Assembly: GCF_023150235.1 (NCBI RefSeq)
Contig: NZ_JAKLLH010000027.1
Location: 1 to 34,782 of the forward strand
DNA length: 34,782 nucleotides
Direction of reading: 5' to 3'
From: Azonexus sp.
GTDB lineage: Bacteria; Pseudomonadota; Gammaproteobacteria; Burkholderiales; Rhodocyclaceae
The notes below the pieces were generated by a model. The model was not told the origin of the DNA. It saw nothing but the letters and a program-made list of their open reading frames with translations, and searched no databases. Positions 1-10,086 of the stretch are shown one piece after another. The position numbers and the translations under genes are program-made. Numbering within the stretch: the stretch's first letter is position 1; every line of letters starts with the position of its first letter.

Positions 1-49
1 GGATAGCATTCATGGGGCGGGCGTTATGATGTTGGCTTCGAGAACCGCA

Positions 50-448
50 TCATGCCAGAAATGGCCGCCCGCACCTTCCGTTTTTCCACTCCAGAGCGGA
101 AAATCCCGCTCGCAAGCAGCCTTTTGCAAGAGGCTCAAATGACCAATTTTCGATGTCGACCGTGGTTGGCAGGCCCGCACGATCAGTGGTCAGCACGAGC
201 GGCTCGCCGGACTGCGGTTGCCAGACCAAGCGCTCCGGTTCGGGCTCCCAGATCACCTCCCCAGCCCAAGCCGGTCCCGCCGGGAGTTGCAATGGACAAC
301 CGGCGGCGGCGCCCAGCGCGTTACGCCCTGGCTCCAGCCAGAACAAGCCGGCCAGCCCCAGCCAACTATCGGCTGCCGCCAGCTCATCGCGGCGGGCGTT
401 CTGCCAGGCAGCCAGGTCCGCCGCGAAGTTGGAATCTGCATCGCACAT
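50..448 (-). CDS. DUF1684-like protein, apparently truncated
   Basis: This 132-residue frame starts three bases behind the clpB stop, has no clear ribosome binding site, and is probably translated by coupling. The N-terminus (W..AR.DEL.....WLGLAGLFWLEPGRN.LG, residues 14-46) resembles the start of DUF1684 proteins, whose function is unknown. The match runs to about residue 100 (PTTVDIENWSF). After that the sequence (LAKGCLRAGFSALEW...) no longer looks like the family, and a stop follows. DUF1684 proteins known to me are roughly twice as long and carry a conserved R-G-x-R-x-D type stretch next. I do not find that stretch in any of the three frames down to base 1. The gene is therefore probably truncated, frameshifted or interrupted, or it is a divergent short form. 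The family call rests on the N-terminal pattern only. Confidence 0.5.
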   Translation of the reverse strand: MCDADSNFAADLAAWQNARRDELAAADSWLGLAGLFWLEPGRNALGAAAGCPLQLPAGPAWAGEVIWEPEPERLVWQPQSGEPLVLTTDRAGLPTTVDIENWSFEPLAKGCLRAGFSALEWKNGRCGRPFLA

Positions 449-451
449 CGA

Positions 452-3037
<2,586 letters not shown>

Positions 3038-3073
3038 GGTGCCTCCTATGCAGGAAATGTTTGACAGCCCCAC

Positions 3074-3101
3074 AGTTGAGGCATTTTTTGCCTTTTTCAA
3101 G
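3074..3101 (-). promoter_or_regulatory. candidate sigma-32 heat-shock promoter of clpB
   Basis: On the minus strand CTTGAA (3101-3096) matches the sigma-32 -35 box. After a 14-base spacer, CCTCAACT (3081-3074) partly matches the -10 box CCCCATNT. The position, about 37-64 bases before the clpB start, fits. clpB is a standard sigma-32 gene, which supports the reading. The -10 match is imperfect. Confidence 0.5.
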
Positions 3102-3121
3102 CGTTGACCGTAAAAAAGACC

Positions 3122-3141
3122 CTTTTCCCGATCAGGAAAAG
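3122..3141. repeat. 7-bp inverted repeat between clpB and the chemoreceptor gene
   Basis: CTTTTCC (3122-3128) and GGAAAAG (3135-3141) are perfect arms around a six-base loop. The repeat lies upstream of both divergent genes, so it could be an operator or part of a leader. It has no T-run that would make it a clear terminator. Confidence 0.35.
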
Positions 3142-3241
3142 CAGTGGAAAAAAGCGCAAAAAATGCTAAAATCCTACAACCATTACTTTAGTTATAGATA
3201 ACAGCAAAAGCAGTATCCACAGCACAGGAGAGGAGCACGAC

Positions 3242-4876
3242 ATGGCAATGCAGAAATTAAGCCTGCGCGGCAAGCTGACCGCGATGACCCTGGCCACCAT
3301 TCTCGCCCTGATGGCCTTGTTCACCGTTCTGCTGCTCAACGAAAAGAGCATCATGATGGAGGGTCGACAAGACAAGGTCAGAAACCTGATCGAAGTCGCC
3401 TACACCACGGTTGGACACTACGAGCAGATGGCCAGGAACGGTACCCTGTCGGCCGATGATGCCAAGAAGGCGGCAAAAGAGGCCCTGCGCGCCCTGCGCT
3501 ACGACAAGACCGAGTACTTCTGGATCAACGATCTCACCGACCAGATGATCATGCACCCGATCAAGCCCGAACTCGAAGGCAAGAAGCTCGACCAGTTGAA
3601 GGACAAGAACGGGAAATTCCTTTTCAACGAGTTCAACCAGATGGTCAAGAACCACGGCGCCGGCTTTGTCGACTACGTCTGGCCCAAGCCCGGATCGGAC
3701 AACCCGGTACCCAAGCTCTCCTACGTCAAGGGCTTCGAGTCGTGGGGCTGGGTGATCGGTACCGGTATCTACATCGACGACGTCGAGGAAAAATTCCGGG
3801 CCGATGCGATCAAGCTCCTGCTCTGGGGGCTGGGTATCGGTGGCTTCATCGCCATTTCACTCGGACTGGTTTCGCGTAGCATCATCCGCACACTGGGCGG
3901 CGACCCGGAAATTGCCTCCGCCGTCACGCGCCGCATCGCCGCCGGCGATCTGGCAACGCCGGTCGATGGCGACCCGAACGACCGCGAAAGCCTGCTCGGC
4001 AACATCCGTACCATGCAGGAAACCCTGCGCAACATGATCTCGACCATTACCACCAACGCCAAACAGGTGGCCAGCTCCGCCGACGAATTGCTGAACGCCT
4101 CCGAGCAAGTCGCCGACCGCGCCCGCCAGCAGAGCGATGCCGCCGCGTCAATGGCGGCGGCGGTGGAAGAAATGGCGGTCAGCATCGATGTTGTCCGCGA
4201 TAACGCCAACGAAGCCCACGCCCTGTCGCACGAGGCCGGAACACTCTCGGAAGAAGGGGCCTCGGTGATCCATAATGCCGCCGACGAAATGCGCAAGATT
4301 TCTCAGGCAGTACAGGCCTCCTCGAATATCGTTGAAGACCTTGGTCGCCAGTCGGACCAGATCACCTCCATCGTGAATACGATCAAGGAAATTGCCGACC
4401 AGACCAATCTCCTCGCCCTGAACGCCGCCATCGAAGCCGCCCGTGCCGGCGAGCAGGGACGCGGTTTCGCCGTCGTTGCCGACGAAGTGCGCAAGCTGGC
4501 CGAGCGCACCGGAATGTCGACCACCGAAATCGCCGACATGGTCAACAAGATCCAGAACGGTACGCGTAGCGCGGTCGGGAGCATGCAGTCCGGCGTCGAG
4601 CAGGTGAGCAACGGAGTCGATCTCGCCAACCGGGCCGGCGAGTCGATCACCCGCATCCGCGACGGCTCGCAGCGCGTGACGCAGATGGTCACCAGCATTT
4701 CCGATTCGATTGCCGAACAGAGCGCCGCCGGCAACCAGATTGCCCGGCAGCTGGAAACCATCGCCCAGATGTCGGAAGAAAGCGCCACGGCCGTCCGCAA
4801 TACGGCCAACGCTGCCCGCGAACTACATTCCCTATCGGCCTCGCTGCACCAGGCGGTATCGCAGTTCCGCACCTGA
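3242..4876 (+). CDS. Methyl-accepting chemotaxis protein with sCache sensor domain
   Basis: This inner-membrane chemoreceptor passes a periplasmic ligand signal to CheA/CheW. Its 544 residues hold a first membrane segment (about 10-30), a periplasmic single-Cache type domain (about 35-185, with [23 protein letters not shown] and the closing [14 protein letters not shown]), and a second membrane segment (about 190-210). A HAMP-like region and a long cytoplasmic coiled coil follow, with the conserved hairpin tip [20 protein letters not shown] near 384-403. The C-terminus ends in SQFRT and has no NWETF-type pentapeptide for CheR/CheB tethering. The start is supported by AGGAGAGGAG about 8-16 bases upstream. 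A terminator follows, so it appears to be transcribed alone. sCache receptors often sense small organic acids, but the ligand cannot be read from sequence. Confidence 0.95.
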   Translation: MAMQKLSLRGKLTAMTLATILALMALFTVLLLNEKSIMMEGRQDKVRNLIEVAYTTVGHYEQMARNGTLSADDAKKAAKEALRALRYDKTEYFWINDLTDQMIMHPIKPELEGKKLDQLKDKNGKFLFNEFNQMVKNHGAGFVDYVWPKPGSDNPVPKLSYVKGFESWGWVIGTGIYIDDVEEKFRADAIKLLLWGLGIGGFIAISLGLVSRSIIRTLGGDPEIASAVTRRIAAGDLATPVDGDPNDRESLLGNIRTMQETLRNMISTITTNAKQVASSADELLNASEQVADRARQQSDAAASMAAAVEEMAVSIDVVRDNANEAHALSHEAGTLSEEGASVIHNAADEMRKISQAVQASSNIVEDLGRQSDQITSIVNTIKEIADQTNLLALNAAIEAARAGEQGRGFAVVADEVRKLAERTGMSTTEIADMVNKIQNGTRSAVGSMQSGVEQVSNGVDLANRAGESITRIRDGSQRVTQMVTSISDSIAEQSAAGNQIARQLETIAQMSEESATAVRNTANAARELHSLSASLHQAVSQFRT

Positions 4877-4918
4877 ACGCAATCAACGTCCAGACGCAAC
4901 CTTTCCCATGATTTCACG

Positions 4919-4947
4919 GGCCGGCAATTCGCCGGCTCCTTGTTTTT
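4919..4947 (+). terminator. Rho-independent terminator after the chemoreceptor gene
   Basis: Stem GCCGGC (4920-4925) and GCCGGC (4931-4936) around AATTC, followed by TCCTTGTTTTT. It sits 43 bases behind the stop. The T-run ends directly against the ATG at 4948, which argues against that ATG as the start of the next gene. Confidence 0.8.
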
Positions 4948-4995
4948 ATGGCAGATCAACGACACGCGATCCACCATGCGGGCATGCTGCCCTCC

Positions 4996-5622
4996 ATGAA
5001 CGCCAGCACCACCTCCCTCCCTCTTGCCGAGCCAGTTACCGAACCCACGCCCGAGACCAGCGCACAGCCCGGTCACATTCCGGGAAACAAAGGTATCTGG
5101 GTCGGTATCACCTGCGAATTCGTCGAATTCCTGGTGCTTTTCATCGTCTACTTCGTCTCGCGCGCCCACTTTCCCGAAGCCTTTCAGGAAGGCAGCGCCC
5201 GCCTCTCGCAATTTGCCGGCACGGCAATCACGCTACTGATGATCAGTAGCAGCTTCTGTCTTGCCTGTTCGGTTGCCTGTATCCGTGTCAATGCCCGCCG
5301 GCAGTCGCTCTACTGGCTGATCGGCGCCCTGCTGCTGGCTCTCGGTTATCCGGTCGCAAAGCTGCTCGAAATCCAGTGGAACCTGGCACATGGCATCGAC
5401 GGCAATTCGGGAATTTTCTTCACCGTCTATTACTACCTGACCTTCAACCATCTCGTTCACGCCATCTGGGGCGTGCTCGGCATGCTCTGGGTTCTCGTCC
5501 GCCATCTCTTTGGCGGCTACAGCGCCGAGGACCACAGCGGCCTGGAAGCACTGGCCAGCTACTGGCACGCTACCGACATTATCTGGCTGGTGATCTTTCC
5601 TTTCTTTTACGTACTGACATGA
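4996..5622 (+). CDS. norE: NorE-like heme-copper oxidase subunit III family protein
   Basis: This integral membrane protein of the cytochrome c oxidase subunit III family most resembles NorE, an accessory protein of nitric oxide reductase. The family-like opening GHIPGNKGIWVGITCEFVEF is followed by about five hydrophobic segments, with YYYLTFNHLVHAIWGVLGMLW and the C-terminal YWHATDIIWLVIFPFFYVL typical of subunit III. The exact start is uncertain. ATGs at 4948, 4984 and 4996 are in frame and none has a clear ribosome binding site. The ATG at 4996 is preferred because 4948 touches the terminator T-run; it gives 208 residues. The stop overlaps the next start (ATGA), so the pair is translationally coupled. 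No norCBQD catalytic genes lie in the window, so a role with another oxidase remains possible. Confidence 0.8.
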   Translation: MNASTTSLPLAEPVTEPTPETSAQPGHIPGNKGIWVGITCEFVEFLVLFIVYFVSRAHFPEAFQEGSARLSQFAGTAITLLMISSSFCLACSVACIRVNARRQSLYWLIGALLLALGYPVAKLLEIQWNLAHGIDGNSGIFFTVYYYLTFNHLVHAIWGVLGMLWVLVRHLFGGYSAEDHSGLEALASYWHATDIIWLVIFPFFYVLT

Positions 5623-5924
5623 GCGACGCCCCCGCTTCTCCGCAACTCAAGCCGCTGTTCCTCACCTGGCTCGCCTTGCTGGCGCTGACCCTGCTCAGCC
5701 TGGCGCTCGGTCGCTGGCTACACCATGCCACCACCTGGCTTCCCCTGCTGGTGGCCGGCATCGTCTGGCTCAAGGGCGATTTGGTGGCCAGGCATTTCAT
5801 CGAGGCAGCGAAGGCCACGCCCTTCATCGCCCGCCTGCTACGCTACTTCATCGCCTTCACGCCACTCGCACTCGTTTTCACCGCTTTTTTTGGCCGGGAA
5901 TTCGCTCGCTGGGCGACGCTCTGA
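5619..5924 (+). CDS. norF: NorF-like small membrane protein (oxidase subunit IV family)
   Basis: The 101-residue protein has three predicted membrane segments (about 13-30, 36-53 and 72-92), with LLVAGIVWLKGDLVARHFIE in the middle. This pattern is usual for the short prokaryotic cytochrome oxidase subunit IV / NorF family, where K-G and the following loop are conserved. It starts inside the stop codon of the subunit III-like gene, which supports a common function as an accessory pair for a nitric oxide reductase or heme-copper oxidase. The catalytic subunits are not in the window. The reading as NorF is inferred mainly from its partner and topology. Confidence 0.7.
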   Translation: MSDAPASPQLKPLFLTWLALLALTLLSLALGRWLHHATTWLPLLVAGIVWLKGDLVARHFIEAAKATPFIARLLRYFIAFTPLALVFTAFFGREFARWATL

Positions 5925-6009
5925 AACAGGCCCGCACCGGCAGAAAACCAGTAAAAACAACAAAAATATCGAGTCCCCGCGACCGGTATTGAGAGCGTGA
6001 TATATTGGC

Positions 6010-7311
6010 ATGGCGTCTACCGTCACTCGATTGCCGATCATGAACCCTGCCGCTTCCCGCACTTTCGGACACCTGCTTGCCCTGGCCGCACTGCTGCTCG
6101 TCATCCAGGCCCCTTCGCCGGCCTGGGCGGGCGCGGAGGTCGCCAATCCCGACCTTGGCAAGCCTTTCGCCACCGTGACCCGGCTTCGGGGCGAGGTCTC
6201 CGCCCGTAGCCCGCAGGGAGGGCAGCGCAAGCTCCGCGAGGGGGCGCAGATCCACGTTGGCGAAACCGTCAAGGCCGCAGCCAACGCCGAGGCTGTACTC
6301 AAAACCACCGATGCGGGCATGATCGCCATCCGCCCGGATGCCGAGTTCGTTCCCGAACGTTATGCCGCAGAAGGTAAATCGACCGACCGCCAGATATTGC
6401 GCCTGATTACCGGTTCGCTACGCATCATCAGCGGCTGGATTTCGCAAACCAACCGCGGCGAACACAAGGTCATCACCCCATCCGCAACCATCGGCATCCG
6501 CGGCACCGACCACGAGCCCTATGCCCTGCCGGCCGAGCAGGCCAGCGAACAATATGCCCAGGGGACTTACGACAAGGTCAATCGCGGCGCGACCACCCTG
6601 GTCGCCCATGGCGGCAGCGTCGATATCGAACCGGGCAAGGTCGGTTTCGCCCGCGACCCCAAGGCCGGCAAGCGTACCCGGGCACTATTCACGATTCTCC
6701 TGCCGACACTGCTCGACAAGGTGCCCGATTTTTACGTTCCGGGTGCTTTCGACGCCGAGCTCGACCGTTACGCCGCCGAGCTGGAAACTCAGCCGCCACA
6801 AGCACCGCGGGCGACCAGCCCGACGACACCGTCACCGCCGGCCTCGCCCTCGTCGTCACCGCTATCGGCCGCGACGGAGAATTCCGCCACGGGCTGCAAG
6901 CCACAGCATATTGGCGAGCAATGGCTGAAGCATTTCGACGCCGCGCTTGCCGCCCGCGACAGTGCATCGATCCTGGCGCTCTTCGCCGACGACATCCGGG
7001 CCAGCGCAACGGTACGCACTCAGGGCGGTGGCACGGAAACCCTCGAATTCACCCGCGATGAAATGGTCAAAAGCACGCTCGCCGCCATTGCCAGCCTGCA
7101 GGATTACCAGCAGCGCCGGCTATCGATCCAGGGCCGACTGGCGGCTGGCGAGGCGGAAAAGGACTGCCGGCGTATCGATGTCGGCTCGGTCGTGATCGAA
7201 CAAGGCCGCATGAGCGGCAAGCCCTACCGTTTCGAGTCCACCGAGGATTACCAGCTGGAATTACGGCACGGCCTCTGGCAGGCGATCCGCGCCAGCACCC
7301 GCCAGCGCTGA
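6010..7311 (+). CDS. Secreted FecR-domain protein with C-terminal NTF2-like domain
   Basis: The protein has 433 residues from 6010, or 423 if the ATG at 6040 is used; neither has a clear ribosome binding site. A signal peptide (LLALAALLLVIQ, cleavage after AWA) predicts export. Residues about 50-200 form a FecR-type domain (VTRLRGEVSARS, LREGAQIHVGETVKAA, the Gly-rich ATIGIRGTDHE). In such periplasmic proteins this domain is a beta-rich sensor or scaffold. A Pro/Ser/Thr-rich linker (about 260-290) leads to an NTF2/SnoaL-like domain (about 300-430, HFDAALAARDSASILALFADD ... W.AIRAST). This differs from classical FecR anti-sigma regulators: no cytoplasmic part, sigma factor or TonB receptor is visible. 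The likely place of action is the periplasm or outside the cell. The function is unknown. A strong terminator follows. Confidence 0.8.
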   Translation: MASTVTRLPIMNPAASRTFGHLLALAALLLVIQAPSPAWAGAEVANPDLGKPFATVTRLRGEVSARSPQGGQRKLREGAQIHVGETVKAAANAEAVLKTTDAGMIAIRPDAEFVPERYAAEGKSTDRQILRLITGSLRIISGWISQTNRGEHKVITPSATIGIRGTDHEPYALPAEQASEQYAQGTYDKVNRGATTLVAHGGSVDIEPGKVGFARDPKAGKRTRALFTILLPTLLDKVPDFYVPGAFDAELDRYAAELETQPPQAPRATSPTTPSPPASPSSSPLSAATENSATGCKPQHIGEQWLKHFDAALAARDSASILALFADDIRASATVRTQGGGTETLEFTRDEMVKSTLAAIASLQDYQQRRLSIQGRLAAGEAEKDCRRIDVGSVVIEQGRMSGKPYRFESTEDYQLELRHGLWQAIRASTRQR

Positions 7312-7329
7312 CCCGGCCAACCCCGCGGC

Positions 7330-7359
7330 AGGCCGCAGCCCATGGGCTGCGGCCTTTTT
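7330..7359 (+). terminator. Strong Rho-independent terminator after the FecR-domain gene
   Basis: Perfect 11-bp arms GGCCGCAGCCC (7331-7341) and GGGCTGCGGCC (7344-7354), closed by one more A-T pair and followed by TTTTT. It isolates the FecR-domain gene from the menE operon. Confidence 0.9.
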
Positions 7360-7396
7360 CTTGATCTGTCTCAGCCGGCCATCCTTGACGGCTGCG

Positions 7397-7402
7397 TATA
7401 AT
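7397..7402 (+). promoter_or_regulatory. candidate -10 box for the menE operon
   Basis: TATAAT lies ten bases before the menE ATG and directly behind the preceding terminator. No matching -35 box is visible at 16-18 bases. If used, transcription would start almost at the ATG and give a nearly leaderless message. Confidence 0.35.
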
Positions 7403-7411
7403 CGTCTGCCG

Positions 7412-8728
7412 ATGAAGCAGCCCGACCTTCCCACGCCTTTTCCCCCGCCGCCAGCCGACAACGCACCGACGCTCGCCGACCTGCTCCGCGAGCAAGCCGC
7501 AATCCGGCCGGAGGCGCCGGCGCTGCTGCTCGGCCTGCGCCATTTCAGCTACGCCGACCTGGCGGCCGAGAGTGCCGCGCGGGCCGATGCCCTGCCGGCA
7601 AGCGGCATTTACTGCTGCCGGGGCGACAACGAATCCCTGGCCCTGAACGCCTATGCCGCCAGCTGGAAAAAATTGCCTTTTTTCCCGGTCGACCGTGACA
7701 TTGCCCCGGAAACCCTGGTCACAGCCTCCCTGCCCACCGCTAGCGCATTGCTGATTGCCAGCAGCGGCAGCGAAGGCCAGGCAAAAGTAGTGCTGCATGG
7801 GGCGCGACAACTGCATGCCGCCGCCACCGCTGCCAATCGGCGTCTCCCGCTTGCCCCTGGCGATCTCTGGCTGGCCTGCATGCCGCTCTGCCACATCGGC
7901 GGGCAGAGCATTCTCTGGCGCACAGCGGCGGCGGGTGCCGCCGTCATGGTGCATCCCGACTTCAAGGTCGAGCGGCTCGCCGCCGCCCTGCACGATCATC
8001 CGGTCACCCATCTTTCTCTCGTTCCCGCCATGCTGGCCCGCCTGCTGGAGCAGGGCTGCCCGCCCCCACCCAGTCTGCGTCATGTACTGATCGGCGGCGC
8101 TGCCCTGGCCCCGGCGCTGCACGCACGCGGGCAGGCTGCCGGCTGGCCCTTGCATCCCAGTTACGGCATGAGCGAAACCGCCGCCCAGATCGCCACCTGG
8201 GTTCCTGGCGACGGTCCCTGGCAAGCCGGGCTGGTCGGTCGTCCCCTGGACGGCTGTGAAATCGCGATTGGCGAGGACGGCCGCATCCGCGTCCGCAGCC
8301 CGCAACTGATGCTCGCCTACCTCGGCCGCAGCCGGCAAGCCAGCGCCATCGATGCCAGCGGCTGGCTGACGACCGGCGACCTCGGGCGTCTCGATGCCAG
8401 CGGTCGCCTGTTCGTCACCGGGCGCGCGGACGACATGCTGATCAGCGGTGGCCGCAATATTCATCCCCTGGAAATCGAAGCCCAGCTCGCCAGTTGCCCC
8501 GGCGTGCGCGACATCGCCGTCACCGGCCTCCCCGACCCGGTCTGGGGCGATCGCATCGTCGCCCTGCTGGTCGGCGATGCCGATGAGGCACAACTACTGG
8601 CCCACGCCCGCCGCCATTTACCCGCTGCCGCCCTGCCCCGCCATCTGATCCGTGTCGAACGCCTGCCACGCAATGCCGCCGGCAAATTGAGCCGCGCCGA
8701 TTTACGCGCCCTGGCCACCCGCCAATGA
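7412..8728 (+). CDS. menE: o-succinylbenzoate--CoA ligase
   Basis: This ANL-superfamily acyl-CoA synthetase would activate o-succinylbenzoate with ATP and CoA in menaquinone synthesis. The 438-residue protein has a modified P-loop (SSGSEGQAKVV instead of the usual TSGSTGxPKG), HPSYGMSETAAQ, the TTGDLGRLD aspartate motif, the hinge GRADDMLISGGRNIHPLEIE, and the C-terminal catalytic lysine in PRNAAGKLSR. The length is close to that of E. coli MenE. Its stop overlaps the start of a MenF-like isochorismate synthase, which is the main support for this substrate over other acids. The ATG at 7412 is preferred because the upstream extension to 7361 runs into the terminator. The cytoplasmic enzyme fits an organism using menaquinone in anaerobic respiration. 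Confidence 0.85.
   Translation: MKQPDLPTPFPPPPADNAPTLADLLREQAAIRPEAPALLLGLRHFSYADLAAESAARADALPASGIYCCRGDNESLALNAYAASWKKLPFFPVDRDIAPETLVTASLPTASALLIASSGSEGQAKVVLHGARQLHAAATAANRRLPLAPGDLWLACMPLCHIGGQSILWRTAAAGAAVMVHPDFKVERLAAALHDHPVTHLSLVPAMLARLLEQGCPPPPSLRHVLIGGAALAPALHARGQAAGWPLHPSYGMSETAAQIATWVPGDGPWQAGLVGRPLDGCEIAIGEDGRIRVRSPQLMLAYLGRSRQASAIDASGWLTTGDLGRLDASGRLFVTGRADDMLISGGRNIHPLEIEAQLASCPGVRDIAVTGLPDPVWGDRIVALLVGDADEAQLLAHARRHLPAAALPRHLIRVERLPRNAAGKLSRADLRALATRQ
7686..7697 (+). repeat. copy of the GTCGACCGTG motif inside menE
   Basis: CGGTCGACCGTG, containing the 10-bp palindrome CGGTCGACCG shared with the sites at 13665 and 32233. Here it is read in the frame P-V-D-R-D, a different reading from its copies in lolA and aroA (S-T-V), so protein conservation does not explain the repetition. 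Confidence 0.5.
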
Positions 8729-10086
8729 GCTCTTCGCTGTCTGCTTGCCTGCGGCAATGGCTGCAGGCTGCCGCTATCGGTGCACAGCTCGCTGCCTGGC
8801 GCAAGACCGGCGATGCCTCGCGATACTTCAGCCTGCATCTGGACCTTGGCCCCTATCATGGCCACTGGCTGGAATACCTGAACGATGCCGATCCCTGCTT
8901 TTGCTACCAGGCCCAGGTCGCCCGCCGCGAGTTCCGTCTTGGGCTGGGCTGTGCATGGCAGCAAGGGGAGCAAGGACCGGGACGCCTGCTCCGGCTCGAT
9001 ACCGCCTTGCGCAGTTGCCGGGCCAACTGGCTGGGAAGCCACCCCGCCGATGCCAGTATCGGCTTCGCCTTTCACGAGGACAGCCCCGCCCCCCCGGCCA
9101 ATGCACAACTGAGCGTCCCCACCCTTTGGCTGGAGGCCCGCGACGGGCAGGCCCGCGCCATTTTCAGCAGCCGGCTGGAAAACTTCGAGCATGACCGGGA
9201 AAAGCTGCTCGACGCCCTGCAGCCGCTGCCTCAAGCCGCCCCGCCAGCACCCGCCCCGCCGCAGCTTCAGCCCGGCGATCCGCTGGCCTGGGAGAGGCGT
9301 GTCGCTACCGCCTTGCGCGCCATTCACGACGGCCAATTGCAGAAGCTGGTACTCGCGCGCGAAATCCAAGTCAGCGCCGCCACCCCTCTGGCGCCCCAAA
9401 AAATACTGGCGCAACTCCTGCTGCAGCAATGCGATGGCCTGATTTATGCCCAGCGCGAACCTGGATTCTGCTTTCTCGGCGCCACGCCGGAAACCCTGGT
9501 CTCGCTGCGATGCGGAAAAATCGGGGCTGATGCCCTGGCCGGAACCGCCTGGCAAGATTCACCGGAACTCGAAAGCGACAAGAACTGCCGGGAACAGCAA
9601 TACGTGGTCGAAGCCGTATCCGCCGCCCTGGCTCCGCACTGTCGAGCCGATAGCCTGCACAGTCAGGCTCGCGAAAAACACCGTGCCGGCCAGCTCACCC
9701 ACTGGCGCAGCCGCATCGTCGGCCAGGCCCTGGCGGGAACGAGCCTGCTGCAACTGGCCGATGCCCTGCATCCCAGCCCGGCTGTCGGCGGCTTTCCACC
9801 CTTGGCGGCATGGCAATGGCTGCGCACGGCGGGAGAAGAACGACCGGGTTGGTATAGCGGTGGAATTGGCCGCATCTCCGGCAATGGCGACGGCGAAATC
9901 TGGGTTGCCCTGCGCTCGGCCCTGATCGACGGCAAGCTTGCCCGGCTCCAGGCCGGCGCCGGCATTGTTGCCGACTCCGATGCCGGGATCGAATACCAGG
10001 AAACCGCCGCCAAGCTGGGCAGCATGCTGAACGCACTCCTCGCTCCAACACCACCCGATCCACAGGTGCAGCATCCCCGACCATGA
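8725..10086 (+). CDS. menF: Isochorismate synthase
   Basis: This chorismate-utilising enzyme converts chorismate to isochorismate, the entry to menaquinone (or siderophore) synthesis. It has 453 residues. The C-terminal chorismate-binding domain (about 190-445) carries LQKLVLAREI, GFCFLGATPETLVSL, ALAGTA, the metal-binding ESDKNCREQQYVVEAV, HPSPAVGG, GWYSGGIG, VALRSALIDG and AGAGIVADSDAGIEYQET. This order is typical of MenF/EntC/PchA. The N-terminal 180 residues are variable, as is usual in the family. The four-base ATGA overlaps with menE upstream and an unknown gene downstream show a coupled operon. The menE partner favours menaquinone over salicylate or catecholate siderophores. Confidence 0.9.
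   Translation: MSSSLSACLRQWLQAAAIGAQLAAWRKTGDASRYFSLHLDLGPYHGHWLEYLNDADPCFCYQAQVARREFRLGLGCAWQQGEQGPGRLLRLDTALRSCRANWLGSHPADASIGFAFHEDSPAPPANAQLSVPTLWLEARDGQARAIFSSRLENFEHDREKLLDALQPLPQAAPPAPAPPQLQPGDPLAWERRVATALRAIHDGQLQKLVLAREIQVSAATPLAPQKILAQLLLQQCDGLIYAQREPGFCFLGATPETLVSLRCGKIGADALAGTAWQDSPELESDKNCREQQYVVEAVSAALAPHCRADSLHSQAREKHRAGQLTHWRSRIVGQALAGTSLLQLADALHPSPAVGGFPPLAAWQWLRTAGEERPGWYSGGIGRISGNGDGEIWVALRSALIDGKLARLQAGAGIVADSDAGIEYQETAAKLGSMLNALLAPTPPDPQVQHPRP

Noticed and set aside
4-150. An alternative minus-strand frame continuing the DUF1684-like gene after a frameshift
   Set aside because: The frame is open and contains GGHFWHDAVLEANI, but it shows no DUF1684 pattern and also stops before the window edge, so I could not show that it restores the gene.
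3160-3200. A sigma-28 (flagellar) promoter before the chemoreceptor gene
   Set aside because: TAAA-like bases occur, but no GCCGATAA-type -10 box follows at about 15 bases.
4948-4995. Start of the NorE-like protein at ATG 4948
   Set aside because: The ATG touches the T-run of a good terminator and the added 16 residues do not look like the family. It cannot be fully excluded.
5989-6006. TTGAGA and TATATT as a promoter for the FecR-domain gene
   Set aside because: The boxes are only six bases apart, and no other -35 box fits TATATT at 16-18 bases.
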